Positions 15,630 through 25,155 of a stretch of 34,538 nucleotides of DNA are shown piece by piece; position 1 is the first letter of the stretch; the number at the start of each line of letters is the position of its first letter. Both the position numbers and the translations under genes were made by a program. The notes under the pieces were generated by a model. It was given only the letters and a program-made list of their open reading frames with translations, did not search any database and had not been told where the DNA came from. The stretch is from NCBI RefSeq assembly GCF_001476815.1, contig NZ_LDSL01000068.1:1-34538 (forward strand). Direction: 5' to 3'. This DNA is from Pseudacidovorax intermedius. Lineage in GTDB: Bacteria > Pseudomonadota > Gammaproteobacteria > Burkholderiales > Burkholderiaceae_C.

Positions 15630-15659
15630 ATTATAGGCCGGCTTTCAGGAAACTGTCCA
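15630..15659 (-). promoter_or_regulatory. Sigma-70 promoter of rpmB-rpmG, -10 inside an inverted repeat
   Basis: On the minus strand: -35 TGGACA (15659-15654, five of six), 18-base spacer, -10 TATAAT (15635-15630, consensus). The -10 lies in the 8-base loop of a perfect 9-bp inverted repeat, AAAGCCGGC at 15620-15628 and GCCGGCTTT at 15637-15645. The predicted RNA start is near 15623, giving a leader of about 149 bases. Confidence 0.8.
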
Positions 15660-15698
15660 TATCCAGGCCTGGGAGGCCGGGACGGCGGGCGGTCTCGC

Positions 15699-16763
<1,065 letters not shown>

Positions 16764-16831
16764 TTATGTGCGTGATTGTATTTATTGATGTGGCGGCCCT
16801 CGATGGACGCTGCACGGGAGGAAATAGATAG

Positions 16832-17506
16832 ATGTCGATGCTCACCAACCTGGAACTGCTGCGGCGGGTTCCGCTGTTCTCCGCGCTCACGCCCGCCCAG
16901 TCGGCCAACATTGCCGACGTGGTGGTCAAGAAGCGTTTCAAGCGCGGCGAGCTGATCGTCGAGCAGGGCAAGCGCTCCAACGCCCTCTACATCATCCTGG
17001 CCGGCCGGGCGCGGGTGCTGAATTCGGACAACCGGGGCCGGGAGGTGATCCTCGCCACGCTGCAGGCGGGCGACTACATCGGCGAGATGAGCCTGATCGA
17101 CGGCGAGCCGCATTCGGCCACCGTGCGGGCCGACATCCAGGTCGACGTGCTGGTGCTGGGCCAGGAGGCCTTCGCGCGCTGTGTGCCCGACAACTCATCC
17201 ATGACCTACAACATCCTGCGCGGCATGGTGCGCCGGCTGCGCCAGGCGGACCGCAAGATCGAATCGCTCGCGCTGATGGATGTCTACGGCCGGGTCGCGC
17301 GCTGCCTGCAGGATTTCGCCGTGGACGACGGCAGCGGCACGATGGTGGTGCGCGAGCGCATCTCGCGGCAGGACCTGGCCAAGATGGTCGGCGCCTCGCG
17401 CGAGATGGTCAGCCGCGTCATGAAGGACCTGGAGGAGCGCGGCTTCGTGCAGACCCAGGAAGACGGCTCCCTGATGGTGAAGGACCGCCTCTCGGCGCTG
17501 AGCTGA
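16832..17506 (+). CDS. Crp/Fnr-family transcriptional regulator
   Basis: Cytoplasmic regulator of 224 residues. The N-terminal cyclic-nucleotide-binding-like beta roll (about 12-125) contains YIGEMSLIDGEPHSATVRA, the phosphate cassette; the arginine of E. coli CRP (in ERSA) is histidine here (PHSA), so cAMP binding is doubtful. No N-terminal cysteine cluster is present, so it is not an FNR-type iron-sulphur sensor. A dimerisation helix and a C-terminal winged helix follow, with recognition helix SREMVSRVMKDLEERG. GGAGG lies ten bases before the ATG. It is divergent from trxB; the upstream region 16741-16790 is unusually AT-rich for the window. The effector is unknown. Confidence 0.93.
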   Translation: MSMLTNLELLRRVPLFSALTPAQSANIADVVVKKRFKRGELIVEQGKRSNALYIILAGRARVLNSDNRGREVILATLQAGDYIGEMSLIDGEPHSATVRADIQVDVLVLGQEAFARCVPDNSSMTYNILRGMVRRLRQADRKIESLALMDVYGRVARCLQDFAVDDGSGTMVVRERISRQDLAKMVGASREMVSRVMKDLEERGFVQTQEDGSLMVKDRLSALS

Positions 17507-17578
17507 GCGCCGCCGGCAGGCGTAACGGGTTGCCCGGCGCGGCTCGGCGCCGCCAAGATGGTTTAGGCTTGCGCATTG

Positions 17579-17597
17579 CGCGCTGCACTGCAGCGCG
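17579..17597. repeat. Perfect palindrome just upstream of ftsK
   Basis: Nine-base arms CGCGCTGCA and TGCAGCGCG around one base, ending 14 bases before the ftsK ATG. It could be a regulator site or an RNA hairpin in the leader; the ATG has no visible Shine-Dalgarno sequence. Confidence 0.6.
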
Positions 17598-17611
17598 GCC
17601 CGCCTGCGTCC

Positions 17612-20005
17612 ATGACCTATTCCTTGCACACCTTGAACAATCCGGCCGGGCACGACGCCCCGCCCGTGCGGCAGCGCGCCATGCGCTTCGCGCACGAAAT
17701 CTCCCTCGTCGCCGGCCTGGCGCTCATGCTCTTCTGGCTGCTGGCAATGTTCAGCTACACGCCTTCCGATGCCGCCTGGTCCACCTCGGGCAGTGGCGGC
17801 GTGGTCAAGAACTGGGGGGGCACCCTCGGCGCATGGCTGGCCGATGCCAGCTATTACCTGGCGGGCTATTCCATCTGGTGGGTGTTCGCCGCCGCAGTGC
17901 GCGTCTGGTTTTCCTCGCTGGCGCAGTGGCTGCGCGGCAGCGCGCCGCAGGGCGCCGCCCCGGCACCGCGGCTGAACCGCAGCCGGGTGCTGTTCTGGCT
18001 CGGCCTGGTGCTGTTGCTGGCCGCGAGTGCCACCCTCGAATGGTCGCGCCTGTACCGGCTGGAATTTCGCCTGCCGGGGCATGGCGGCGGCGTGCTCGGC
18101 TACTTCGTCGGCCCGGCGGGCGTGCGCTGGCTGGGCTTCACCGGCTCCGCGCTGGTGGCCATCGCGGCCGGCGTGGTCGGCTCGGCGCTGGTGTTCCGCT
18201 TCTCCTGGGCGCAGGTGGCCGAGGCCATCGGTGCCCGCATCTATTCGCTGTTCGAGCGCGGCCGCGAGAAGCGCGAGCTGGCGCAGGACCTGGCCATGGG
18301 CCGCAAGGCCCGCCGCGAGCGCGAGGAAACGGCGGCCCACGACCGCGATGTGCCCGGGCCGGCGGACGACGAGGTCGAGCCCGCCTTCGACGACGTGCCG
18401 CCGCCCGCGCCCCGGCGCCGCGAGAAGGCCGCGCCGGTGCAGATCGAGCCCGCGGTGGCCGACGTGCCCAAGAGCGAGCGGGTGGTCAAGGAGCGCCAGA
18501 AGCCGCTCTTCAAGGAGCTGCCCGACAGCAAGCTGCCGCAGGTGGACCTGCTCGACGCTGCCGCCGGCCGCCAGGAAACGGTGTCGCCGGAAACCCTGGA
18601 GATGACCTCGCGCCTGATCGAAAAGAAGCTCAAGGACTTTGGCGTCGAGGTGCGCGTGGTGCTGGCCTCGCCGGGCCCGGTCATCACGCGCTACGAGATC
18701 GAGCCGGCCACCGGCGTGAAGGGCTCGCAGATCGTCAACCTGGCCAAGGACCTGGCGCGTTCGCTGTCGCTGGTGTCCATCCGCGTGATCGAGACCATCC
18801 CGGGCAAGAACTACATGGCGCTGGAGCTGCCCAACGCCAAGCGGCAGTCGATCCGCCTGTCGGAGATCCTCGGCTCGCAGGTCTACCACGAGGCCCGGTC
18901 GATGCTGACCATCGGCCTGGGCAAGGACATCATCGGCAACCCGGTGGTGGCCGATCTGGCCAAGATGCCGCACGTGCTGGTGGCCGGCACCACCGGCTCG
19001 GGCAAGTCGGTGGGCATCAACGCGATGATCCTGTCGCTGCTCTACAAGGCTGAGGCGAGCGACGTGCGCCTGCTGATGATCGACCCCAAGATGCTGGAGA
19101 TGTCGGTGTACGAGGGCATCCCGCACCTGCTGGCGCCGGTGGTCACCGACATGAAGCAGGCGGCCCACGGCCTGAACTGGTGCGTGGCCGAGATGGAGCG
19201 CCGCTACAAGCTGATGAGCAAGCTGGGCGTTCGCAACCTTGCCGGCTACAACGCCAAGATCGACGAGGCGAAATCGCGGGAGGAGTTCATCTACAACCCC
19301 TTCAGCCTGACGCCGGACGATCCGGAGCCGCTGCGCCGCGAGCCGCACATCGTGGTCGTCATCGACGAGCTGGCCGACCTGATGATGGTGGTCGGCAAGA
19401 AGATCGAAGAGTTGATCGCCCGTCTGGCGCAGAAGGCCCGTGCGGCCGGCATCCACCTGATCCTGGCCACGCAGCGGCCCAGCGTCGACGTGATCACCGG
19501 CCTGATCAAGGCCAACATTCCTACACGGATCGCCTTCCAGGTCAGCAGCAAGATCGACAGCCGGACCATCCTCGACCAGATGGGCGCCGAAGCGCTGCTG
19601 GGCATGGGCGACATGCTCTACATGCCGAGCGGCACCGGCCTGCCGGTCCGCGTGCACGGCGCCTTCGTCAGCGACGAGGAAGTGCACCGCGTGGTGGCCT
19701 ACCTCAAGAGCCAGGGCGAGCCCGACTACATCGACGGCGTGCTCGAAGGCGGAACTGTGGATGGCGAGGACGGTCCGATGGGTGAGGGCGGCGATGCCGG
19801 CGGCGAGAAGGACCCGATGTACGACCAGGCGGTCGAAGTCGTGCTCAAGCACCGCAAGGCCAGCATTTCGCTGGTGCAGCGCCACCTCAAGATTGGCTAC
19901 AACCGCGCGGCGCGGCTGGTCGAGGACATGGAGAACGCAGGGCTTGTCAGCGCCATGAGCGGCGCGGGCCAGCGCGAGATCCTCGTGCCGGCGCGCAGCG
20001 AGTGA
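17612..20005 (+). CDS. ftsK: DNA translocase FtsK
   Basis: Septum-anchored ATPase that pumps DNA during chromosome segregation and activates XerCD at dif. Of 797 residues, the N-terminal part has about four membrane spans (near 30-48, 80-100, 126-142, 176-195). A short charged and proline-rich linker (about 215-310) precedes the motor: Walker A GTTGSGKS (459-466), Walker [11 protein letters not shown] (581-590), then [13 protein letters not shown]. The C-terminal gamma domain (about 735-797: [18 protein letters not shown]...[13 protein letters not shown]) is the winged helix that reads polar sequences. The start is the ATG at 17612 ([10 protein letters not shown]); a TTG at 17576 is possible but would put the palindrome inside the gene. 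lolA follows after ten bases. Confidence 0.97.
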   Translation: MTYSLHTLNNPAGHDAPPVRQRAMRFAHEISLVAGLALMLFWLLAMFSYTPSDAAWSTSGSGGVVKNWGGTLGAWLADASYYLAGYSIWWVFAAAVRVWFSSLAQWLRGSAPQGAAPAPRLNRSRVLFWLGLVLLLAASATLEWSRLYRLEFRLPGHGGGVLGYFVGPAGVRWLGFTGSALVAIAAGVVGSALVFRFSWAQVAEAIGARIYSLFERGREKRELAQDLAMGRKARREREETAAHDRDVPGPADDEVEPAFDDVPPPAPRRREKAAPVQIEPAVADVPKSERVVKERQKPLFKELPDSKLPQVDLLDAAAGRQETVSPETLEMTSRLIEKKLKDFGVEVRVVLASPGPVITRYEIEPATGVKGSQIVNLAKDLARSLSLVSIRVIETIPGKNYMALELPNAKRQSIRLSEILGSQVYHEARSMLTIGLGKDIIGNPVVADLAKMPHVLVAGTTGSGKSVGINAMILSLLYKAEASDVRLLMIDPKMLEMSVYEGIPHLLAPVVTDMKQAAHGLNWCVAEMERRYKLMSKLGVRNLAGYNAKIDEAKSREEFIYNPFSLTPDDPEPLRREPHIVVVIDELADLMMVVGKKIEELIARLAQKARAAGIHLILATQRPSVDVITGLIKANIPTRIAFQVSSKIDSRTILDQMGAEALLGMGDMLYMPSGTGLPVRVHGAFVSDEEVHRVVAYLKSQGEPDYIDGVLEGGTVDGEDGPMGEGGDAGGEKDPMYDQAVEVVLKHRKASISLVQRHLKIGYNRAARLVEDMENAGLVSAMSGAGQREILVPARSE

Positions 20006-20015
20006 AAGGAACGGA

Positions 20016-20648
20016 ATGCGGAAGTTGATGGTGGGCTGTGTTCTCGCGGCCATGGCATGCGGCAGCTGGGCCGGCGGCCTGGACAGCCTGGGCGCGTTCC
20101 TGAAAAGCGCGCGTTCGGGCAAGGCCGACTTCACCCAGACGGTCACCGCGCCACCCAAGGATGGGCAGCCCATGCGGGCCAAGACCTCCACCGGCACCTT
20201 CGAATTCCAGCGTCCCGGCCAGTTCCGCTTCGAATACCGCAAGCCCTTCGCGCAGACCATCGTCGCCGACGGCAAGACGCTGTGGCTCTACGACGCGGAC
20301 CTCAACCAGGTGACGCAGCGCCCGCAGGCGCAGGCACTGGGTTCCACGCCGGCGGCGTTGATCGCCTCGGCCGCCGACCTGCGTGCGCTGGAGTCGGACT
20401 TCACCCTGGCCGATGCCCCGGCCCGCGATGGCCTGCAGTGGGTCAAGGCCACGCCGAAGTCGCGCGATGCGCAGTTGCAGAGCGTGGAGATCGGCTTCCA
20501 GGGCGACGCGCTCGCAGCGCTCGACATCCTCGATGCCTTCGGCCAGCGCTCGGTGCTGCGTTTCGCCAACGTGCAGGTCAATCCTTCGCTGCCCGCCGGC
20601 AGCTTCCAGTTCAAGCCGCCCGCGGGTGCGGACGTCGTCCGGCAGTGA
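20016..20648 (+). CDS. lolA: Outer-membrane lipoprotein carrier protein LolA
   Basis: Periplasmic chaperone that carries lipoproteins from LolCDE to LolB. The 210-residue precursor has a signal peptide (MRKLMVGCVLAAMACGSWAGG), followed by the LolA fold: FLKSARSGKADFTQTV, GTFEFQRPGQFRFEYRKPF, the QTIVADGKTLWLYDADLNQV strand pair, and the C-terminal SFQFKPPAGADVVR. The conserved early arginine (FRFEY) is present. AAAGGAACGGA precedes the ATG. It sits between ftsK and rarA, the usual proteobacterial order. Confidence 0.96.
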   Translation: MRKLMVGCVLAAMACGSWAGGLDSLGAFLKSARSGKADFTQTVTAPPKDGQPMRAKTSTGTFEFQRPGQFRFEYRKPFAQTIVADGKTLWLYDADLNQVTQRPQAQALGSTPAALIASAADLRALESDFTLADAPARDGLQWVKATPKSRDAQLQSVEIGFQGDALAALDILDAFGQRSVLRFANVQVNPSLPAGSFQFKPPAGADVVRQ

Positions 20649-20665
20649 CGCCGCGGTGACGGCGG

Positions 20666-20671
20666 GACAAT
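20666..20671 (+). promoter_or_regulatory. Putative -10 element giving a leaderless rarA transcript
   Basis: GACAAT (in GGGACAATCGGC) ends six bases before the rarA ATG, so a start seven bases downstream would coincide with the A of the ATG. No Shine-Dalgarno sequence is present. The -35 region is poor. It could give rarA its own promoter inside ftsK-lolA-rarA. Confidence 0.5.
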
Positions 20672-20677
20672 CGGCGC

Positions 20678-21991
20678 ATGGCCGATCTCGATCTGTTTGA
20701 TTCCCCTTCGCCCGCCGCGCCACTCGCCGAGGCCCTGCGCCCCGCCAGCCTCGACGAGGTCATCGGGCAGAGCCACCTGATCGGACCGGGGCGGCCGCTG
20801 CGGCTGGCCTTCGAATCGGGCAAGCCGCATTCGATGATCCTCTGGGGGCCGCCCGGCGTGGGCAAGACCACGCTGGCGCGGCTCACGGCCAAGGCCTTCG
20901 GCTACGAATTCATCGCGCTGTCGGCGGTGTTCTCGGGCGTCAAGGACATCCGCGCGGCCATGGAGCGCGCCGAGCAGCACCTGGCGCTGGGCCGCAAGAC
21001 CATCCTCTTCGTCGACGAGATCCACCGCTTCAACAAGAGCCAGCAGGACGGCCTGCTGCCCTTTGTCGAATCGGGCCTGGTCACCTTCGTGGGTGCCACC
21101 ACCGAAAACCCGTCCTTCGAAGTCAACTCGGCGCTGCTGTCCCGGGCCCAGGTCTACACCCTGCAATCACTGAGCGAGGACGAACTTCGCCAGCTGGTGC
21201 GCCGCGCGCAGGAGAAGGTTCTGACGCACCTCACGCTCAGCGACGCGGCGGTCGACACGCTGGTCGGCTATGCCGACGGTGATGCCCGCCGCATGCTCAA
21301 CCTGCTGGAGCAGACCGACACCGCGGCCCGTGCCGCCGGCGTGGAGGAGGTCACGCCCGAGTTCCTGCAGAACGCGCTCACCCTCAACGCGCGGCGCTTC
21401 GACAAGGGCGGCGACAACTTCTACGACCAGATCTCGGCGCTGCACAAGTCGGTGCGCGGCTCGCATCCCGATGCCGCCCTGTACTGGCTCACGCGCATGC
21501 TCGACGGCGGCGCGGACGCCCGCTACCTGTCGCGCCGCATCGTGCGCATGGCCTGGGAGGACATCGGCCTGGCCGATCCGCGCGCCATGCAGGTGGCCAA
21601 CGACGCCGCCACCACCTTCGAGCGGCTCGGCTCGCCGGAAGGCGACCTGGCCCTGGCGCAGGCCGTCATCTACCTGGCCATCGCACCCAAGAGCAATGCG
21701 GGCTACAACGCCTACAACCAGGCGCGGGCCTTCGTGCGGCAGGACAAGTCGCGCGAGGTGCCCATCCATCTGCGCAACGCACCGACCAAGCTGATGAAGT
21801 CGCTGGGCCACGGCAAGGCCTACCGCTATGCGCACGACGAGCCCGAGGCCTATGCGGCCGGTGAGACCTACCTGCCCGAAGGCATGGCCGAGCCCCGCTG
21901 GTACCAGCCCGTGCCGCGCGGGCTCGAATCCAGGATCGCCGACAAGCTGGCCCACCTGCGGCAACTGGACGAGCAGGCCCGCGAGGACTGA
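20678..21991 (+). CDS. rarA: Replication-associated recombination protein A (MgsA/RarA AAA+ ATPase)
   Basis: Clamp-loader-like AAA+ ATPase that acts at stalled replication forks. The 437-residue protein shows the N-terminal [20 protein letters not shown], Walker [13 protein letters not shown], Walker [17 protein letters not shown], sensor 1 [18 protein letters not shown], and the C-terminal tetramerisation region with [27 protein letters not shown] and [11 protein letters not shown]. All are diagnostic of RarA. It follows lolA by 29 bases. A terminator-like hairpin lies about 110 bases beyond its stop. Confidence 0.97.
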   Translation: MADLDLFDSPSPAAPLAEALRPASLDEVIGQSHLIGPGRPLRLAFESGKPHSMILWGPPGVGKTTLARLTAKAFGYEFIALSAVFSGVKDIRAAMERAEQHLALGRKTILFVDEIHRFNKSQQDGLLPFVESGLVTFVGATTENPSFEVNSALLSRAQVYTLQSLSEDELRQLVRRAQEKVLTHLTLSDAAVDTLVGYADGDARRMLNLLEQTDTAARAAGVEEVTPEFLQNALTLNARRFDKGGDNFYDQISALHKSVRGSHPDAALYWLTRMLDGGADARYLSRRIVRMAWEDIGLADPRAMQVANDAATTFERLGSPEGDLALAQAVIYLAIAPKSNAGYNAYNQARAFVRQDKSREVPIHLRNAPTKLMKSLGHGKAYRYAHDEPEAYAAGETYLPEGMAEPRWYQPVPRGLESRIADKLAHLRQLDEQARED

Positions 21992-22080
21992 CACCGCCCT
22001 GACCGCGCGGCCCGTTCAGCCGCTCCAGGCTTGCGGAAAACCCCCAGGGCGCACGCACCAGACTGGCGCGCAGCCGTGTC

Positions 22081-22086
22081 TACAAT
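22081..22086 (+). promoter_or_regulatory. Putative -10 element of the livHMGF operon
   Basis: TACAAT in the 224-base gap between rarA and livH, with a predicted RNA start near 22093 and a leader of about 123 bases. The -35 region is not convincing. Confidence 0.45.
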
Positions 22087-22099
22087 CCCGCCCACTTCG

Positions 22100-22131
22100 A
22101 CCCGCCGACCACCCATGCTGGCGGGTTTTTT
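22100..22131 (+). terminator. Terminator-like hairpin between rarA and livH (possible attenuator)
   Basis: ACCCGCC and GGCGGGT form a 7-bp stem around a 13-base loop, followed by a T run (22126-22131). As it lies after the TACAAT element it could be the rarA terminator or an attenuator in the liv leader. An ATG inside the loop (22115) opens a frame reading MLAGFLLLEP, with TTG CTA CTT leucine codons straight after the T run; it has no visible ribosome site. Confidence 0.65.
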
Positions 22132-22215
22132 GCTACTTGAACCACGGCGCCAAACCGGTGCTCCGGCTTGGCAGAAGCATCCTGACCGGGATGTACAACA
22201 AAGGGACCGCTCTTT

Positions 22216-23145
22216 ATGGAAATATTGCTGCAGCAGATCATCAACGGTCTGGTTCTCGGCAGCATGTACGCCCTGATAGCCCTTGGCTACACCATGGTGT
22301 ACGGCATCATCAACCTCATCAATTTCGCCCACGGCGAGGTCCTCATGGTCGGCGCGCTGACCAGCTGGACCATCATCGGCTGGATGCAGTCGGCCATGCC
22401 GGGCACGCCGGGCTGGATCATCCTGATCCTGGCCACGATCATCGCCTGCGTGGTGGCCGCGACGCTGAACTTCACCATCGAGAAGGTGGCCTACCGGCCG
22501 CTGCGCAACAGTCCCAAGCTGGCGCCGCTGATCACGGCCATCGGCATGTCGATCCTGCTGCAGACGCTGGCCATGATCATCTGGCGGCCGACCAACAAGG
22601 CCTATCCGACGCTGCTGCCGAGCGATTCGATCCACATCGCCGGTGCCGCCATTTCGCCCACGCAGATCATGATCCTCGTGGTCACGGCCTTCTCGCTGGC
22701 CGTGCTGATGTGGCTGGTCAACTACACGCGCCTGGGCCGCGCCATGCGCGCCACGGCCGAGAACCCGCGCGTGGCCGCGCTCATGGGCATCCGGCCCGAC
22801 ACCGTCATCTCCGCCACCTTCATCATCGGTGCGGTGCTGGCCGCCATCGCCGGCGTGATGTACGCCTCCAACTACGGCATCGCGCAGCATGCGATGGGCT
22901 TCATCCCCGGCCTCAAGGCCTTCACCGCGGCCGTGTTCGGCGGCATCGGCAATCTGGCCGGCGCGGTGGTCGGCGGGCTGCTGCTGGGCGTGATCGAAGC
23001 CGTGGGCGCGGGCTACCTGTCCGACGTCACCGGCGGCGTGCTGGGCAGCCAGCACAGCGACATCTTCGCCTTCATCATCCTCATCATCACCCTCACCCTG
23101 CGTCCCTCGGGCCTGCTCGGCGAGCGCGTGGCGGACCGGGCCTGA
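22216..23145 (+). CDS. livH: Branched-chain amino acid ABC transporter permease LivH
   Basis: Inner-membrane permease of a HAAT-type ABC importer. The 309 residues contain about eight membrane spans, beginning with the diagnostic ILLQQIINGLVLGSMYALIA and GYTMVYGIINLINFAHGE. The cytoplasmic coupling loop for the ATPase is GRAMRATAENPRVAALMGI. AAAGGG lies ten bases ahead of the ATG. It is the first gene of livHMGF with short gaps (16, 22 and 10 bases). True substrates of such systems vary (leucine, isoleucine, valine, amides, aromatic acids), so the amino acid is inferred from family naming. Confidence 0.95.
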   Translation: MEILLQQIINGLVLGSMYALIALGYTMVYGIINLINFAHGEVLMVGALTSWTIIGWMQSAMPGTPGWIILILATIIACVVAATLNFTIEKVAYRPLRNSPKLAPLITAIGMSILLQTLAMIIWRPTNKAYPTLLPSDSIHIAGAAISPTQIMILVVTAFSLAVLMWLVNYTRLGRAMRATAENPRVAALMGIRPDTVISATFIIGAVLAAIAGVMYASNYGIAQHAMGFIPGLKAFTAAVFGGIGNLAGAVVGGLLLGVIEAVGAGYLSDVTGGVLGSQHSDIFAFIILIITLTLRPSGLLGERVADRA

Positions 23146-23161
23146 CGGCCAAGGAGGCTTT

Positions 23162-24352
23162 ATGAAGAATTCCAAGAACCTCGCCGTCTTCCTGATCGCG
23201 GCGGTCGCGCTGCTGGCCTTTCCGCTGCTGCTGCAGACCCAGGGCAATGCCTGGGTGCGCATCGTCGACATCGCGCTGCTGTACGTGATGCTGGCCCTGG
23301 GCCTGAACATCGTGGTCGGCTACGCCGGCCTGCTGGACCTGGGTTACGTCGCCTTCTTCGCCATCGGCGCGTACCTGTACGCGCTGCTCGGGTCGACGCA
23401 GCTGACGGATTCCTTCCCGGCGCTGCAGGCCATGTTCCCGAACGGCTTCCACACCTCGCTGATCCTGGTGATCCCGGCGGCGCTGGTGCTGGCGGGCATC
23501 TTCGGTGCGCTGCTCGGTGCGCCCACGCTCAAGCTGCGCGGCGACTACCTGGCCATCGTGACGCTGGGCTTCGGCGAGATCATCCGCGTGTTCCTCAACA
23601 CGCTGGACCAGCCCTACAACATCACCAACGGCCCCAAGGGCATCAGCAGCATCGATCCGATCCGGATCTTCGGCCTCAACCTGGGCCGGCCATTGAAGAT
23701 CGGCGACTACACCATCTCGTCGGTGACGCTGTACTACTACCTGTTCCTGGTGCTGGTGATCTTCACCGTGATCCTGTCGCACCGGCTGCAGAACTCGCGC
23801 GTCGGCCGCGGCTGGATGGCGATCCGCGAGGACGAGATCGCTGCCAAGGCCATGGGCATCAACACCCGCAACATGAAGCTGCTGGCCTTCGGCATGGGCG
23901 CGAGCTTCGGCGGCGTGTCCGGCGCCATGTTCGCGGCCTTCCAGGGCTTCGTCTCGCCCGAGTCCTTCAGCCTGATGGAGTCGGTCATGATCGTCTCGAT
24001 GGTGGTGCTCGGTGGCATCGGCCACCTGCCCGGCGTGATCCTGGGTGCGGTGCTGCTGGCGGCGTTGCCCGAGGTGCTGCGCTACGTGGCCGGCCCGCTG
24101 CAGGAGCTGACCGACGGCCGCCTCGACGCCTCCATCCTGCGCCAGCTATTCATCGCGCTGGCCATGATCCTGATCATGCTGATCCGCCCGCGCGGCCTGT
24201 GGCCGTCGCCGGAGCATGGCAAGACGCTGAAGTCGGCGCCCCGGGCGCCCGATCCGATCGCCGGATCGGCCCAGGCGGTGACGCCCGGCATCGACACGCC
24301 GGCCGAAGAAGTGCCCGGCGGTGCCAACCGTCCGATGTCCATCAACCCCTGA
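23162..24352 (+). CDS. livM: Branched-chain amino acid ABC transporter permease LivM
   Basis: Second permease of the HAAT importer, 396 residues. Seen: the LivM block YVMLALGLNIVVGYAGLLDLGYVAFFAIGAY, the coupling loop GRGWMAIREDEIAAKAMGINTRNMKLLAF, and GGIGHLPGVILGAVLLAALPE. The last 40 residues or so (after LIRPRGLWPSPEHG) form a soluble proline- and alanine-rich tail. AAGGAGG precedes the ATG. It partners LivH in the membrane pore. Confidence 0.95.
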   Translation: MKNSKNLAVFLIAAVALLAFPLLLQTQGNAWVRIVDIALLYVMLALGLNIVVGYAGLLDLGYVAFFAIGAYLYALLGSTQLTDSFPALQAMFPNGFHTSLILVIPAALVLAGIFGALLGAPTLKLRGDYLAIVTLGFGEIIRVFLNTLDQPYNITNGPKGISSIDPIRIFGLNLGRPLKIGDYTISSVTLYYYLFLVLVIFTVILSHRLQNSRVGRGWMAIREDEIAAKAMGINTRNMKLLAFGMGASFGGVSGAMFAAFQGFVSPESFSLMESVMIVSMVVLGGIGHLPGVILGAVLLAALPEVLRYVAGPLQELTDGRLDASILRQLFIALAMILIMLIRPRGLWPSPEHGKTLKSAPRAPDPIAGSAQAVTPGIDTPAEEVPGGANRPMSINP

Positions 24353-24374
24353 GCCGACGGAAAGGACTCCTCTC

Positions 24375-25145
24375 ATGGCAGACACCATCCTTCACGTGAA
24401 GGGCATCTCCAAGCGCTTCGGCGGGCTGCAGGCCCTGTCGGACGTGGGCATCCGCATCGAGCGCGGCCAGGTCTACGGCCTGATCGGCCCCAACGGCGCC
24501 GGCAAGACCACCTTCTTCAACGTCATCACCGGGCTGTACACGCCCGACAGCGGCAGCTTCGAGCTGGCCGGCAAGCCGTACCAGCCCACGGCGGTGCACG
24601 AGGTGGCCAAGGCCGGCATCGCGCGCACCTTCCAGAACATCCGCCTCTTTGCCGAGATGACGGCGCTGGAGAACGTGATGGTCGGCCGCCACGTGCGCAC
24701 CCATTCGGGCGTGTTCGGCGCCATCTTCCGCACGCCCGGCTTCAAGGCCGAGGAGCGGGCCATCGCCGACCGGGCGCGCGAGCTGCTCGACTACGTGGGC
24801 GTGGGCAAGTACGCCGACTTCAAGGCGCGCACGCTGAGCTACGGCGACCAGCGCCGGCTGGAGATCGCCCGCGCGCTCGCCACCGACCCGCAGCTGATCG
24901 CGCTGGACGAGCCCGCCGCCGGCATGAACGCGACCGAGAAGGTGCAACTGCGCGAGCTGATCGACCGCATCCGCAAGGACAACCGCACCGTGCTCATCAT
25001 CGAGCACGACGTGAAGCTGATCATGGGCCTGTGCGACCGCGTCACGGTGCTCGACTATGGCAAGCAGATCGCCGAAGGCACGCCGGCCGAGGTGCAGAAG
25101 AACGAGAAGGTGATCGAGGCCTACCTCGGCACCGGTGGACACTGA
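24375..25145 (+). CDS. livG: Branched-chain amino acid ABC transporter ATPase LivG
   Basis: One of two ATPases driving the importer, 256 residues. Seen: Walker A GPNGAGKTTF, the LivG-type Q-loop region ARTFQNIRLFAEMTALENVMVGRH, signature LSYGDQRRLEIARAL, Walker B LIALDEPAAGMN, and the H-loop IIEHDVKLIMGLCDRV. The LSYG signature variant and the long insertion after the Q loop are typical of LivG. AAAGGA precedes the ATG at 24375; an in-frame ATG at 24321 overlaps livM and is unlikely. Confidence 0.96.
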   Translation: MADTILHVKGISKRFGGLQALSDVGIRIERGQVYGLIGPNGAGKTTFFNVITGLYTPDSGSFELAGKPYQPTAVHEVAKAGIARTFQNIRLFAEMTALENVMVGRHVRTHSGVFGAIFRTPGFKAEERAIADRARELLDYVGVGKYADFKARTLSYGDQRRLEIARALATDPQLIALDEPAAGMNATEKVQLRELIDRIRKDNRTVLIIEHDVKLIMGLCDRVTVLDYGKQIAEGTPAEVQKNEKVIEAYLGTGGH

Positions 25146-25155
25146 AAGGCCGCGC

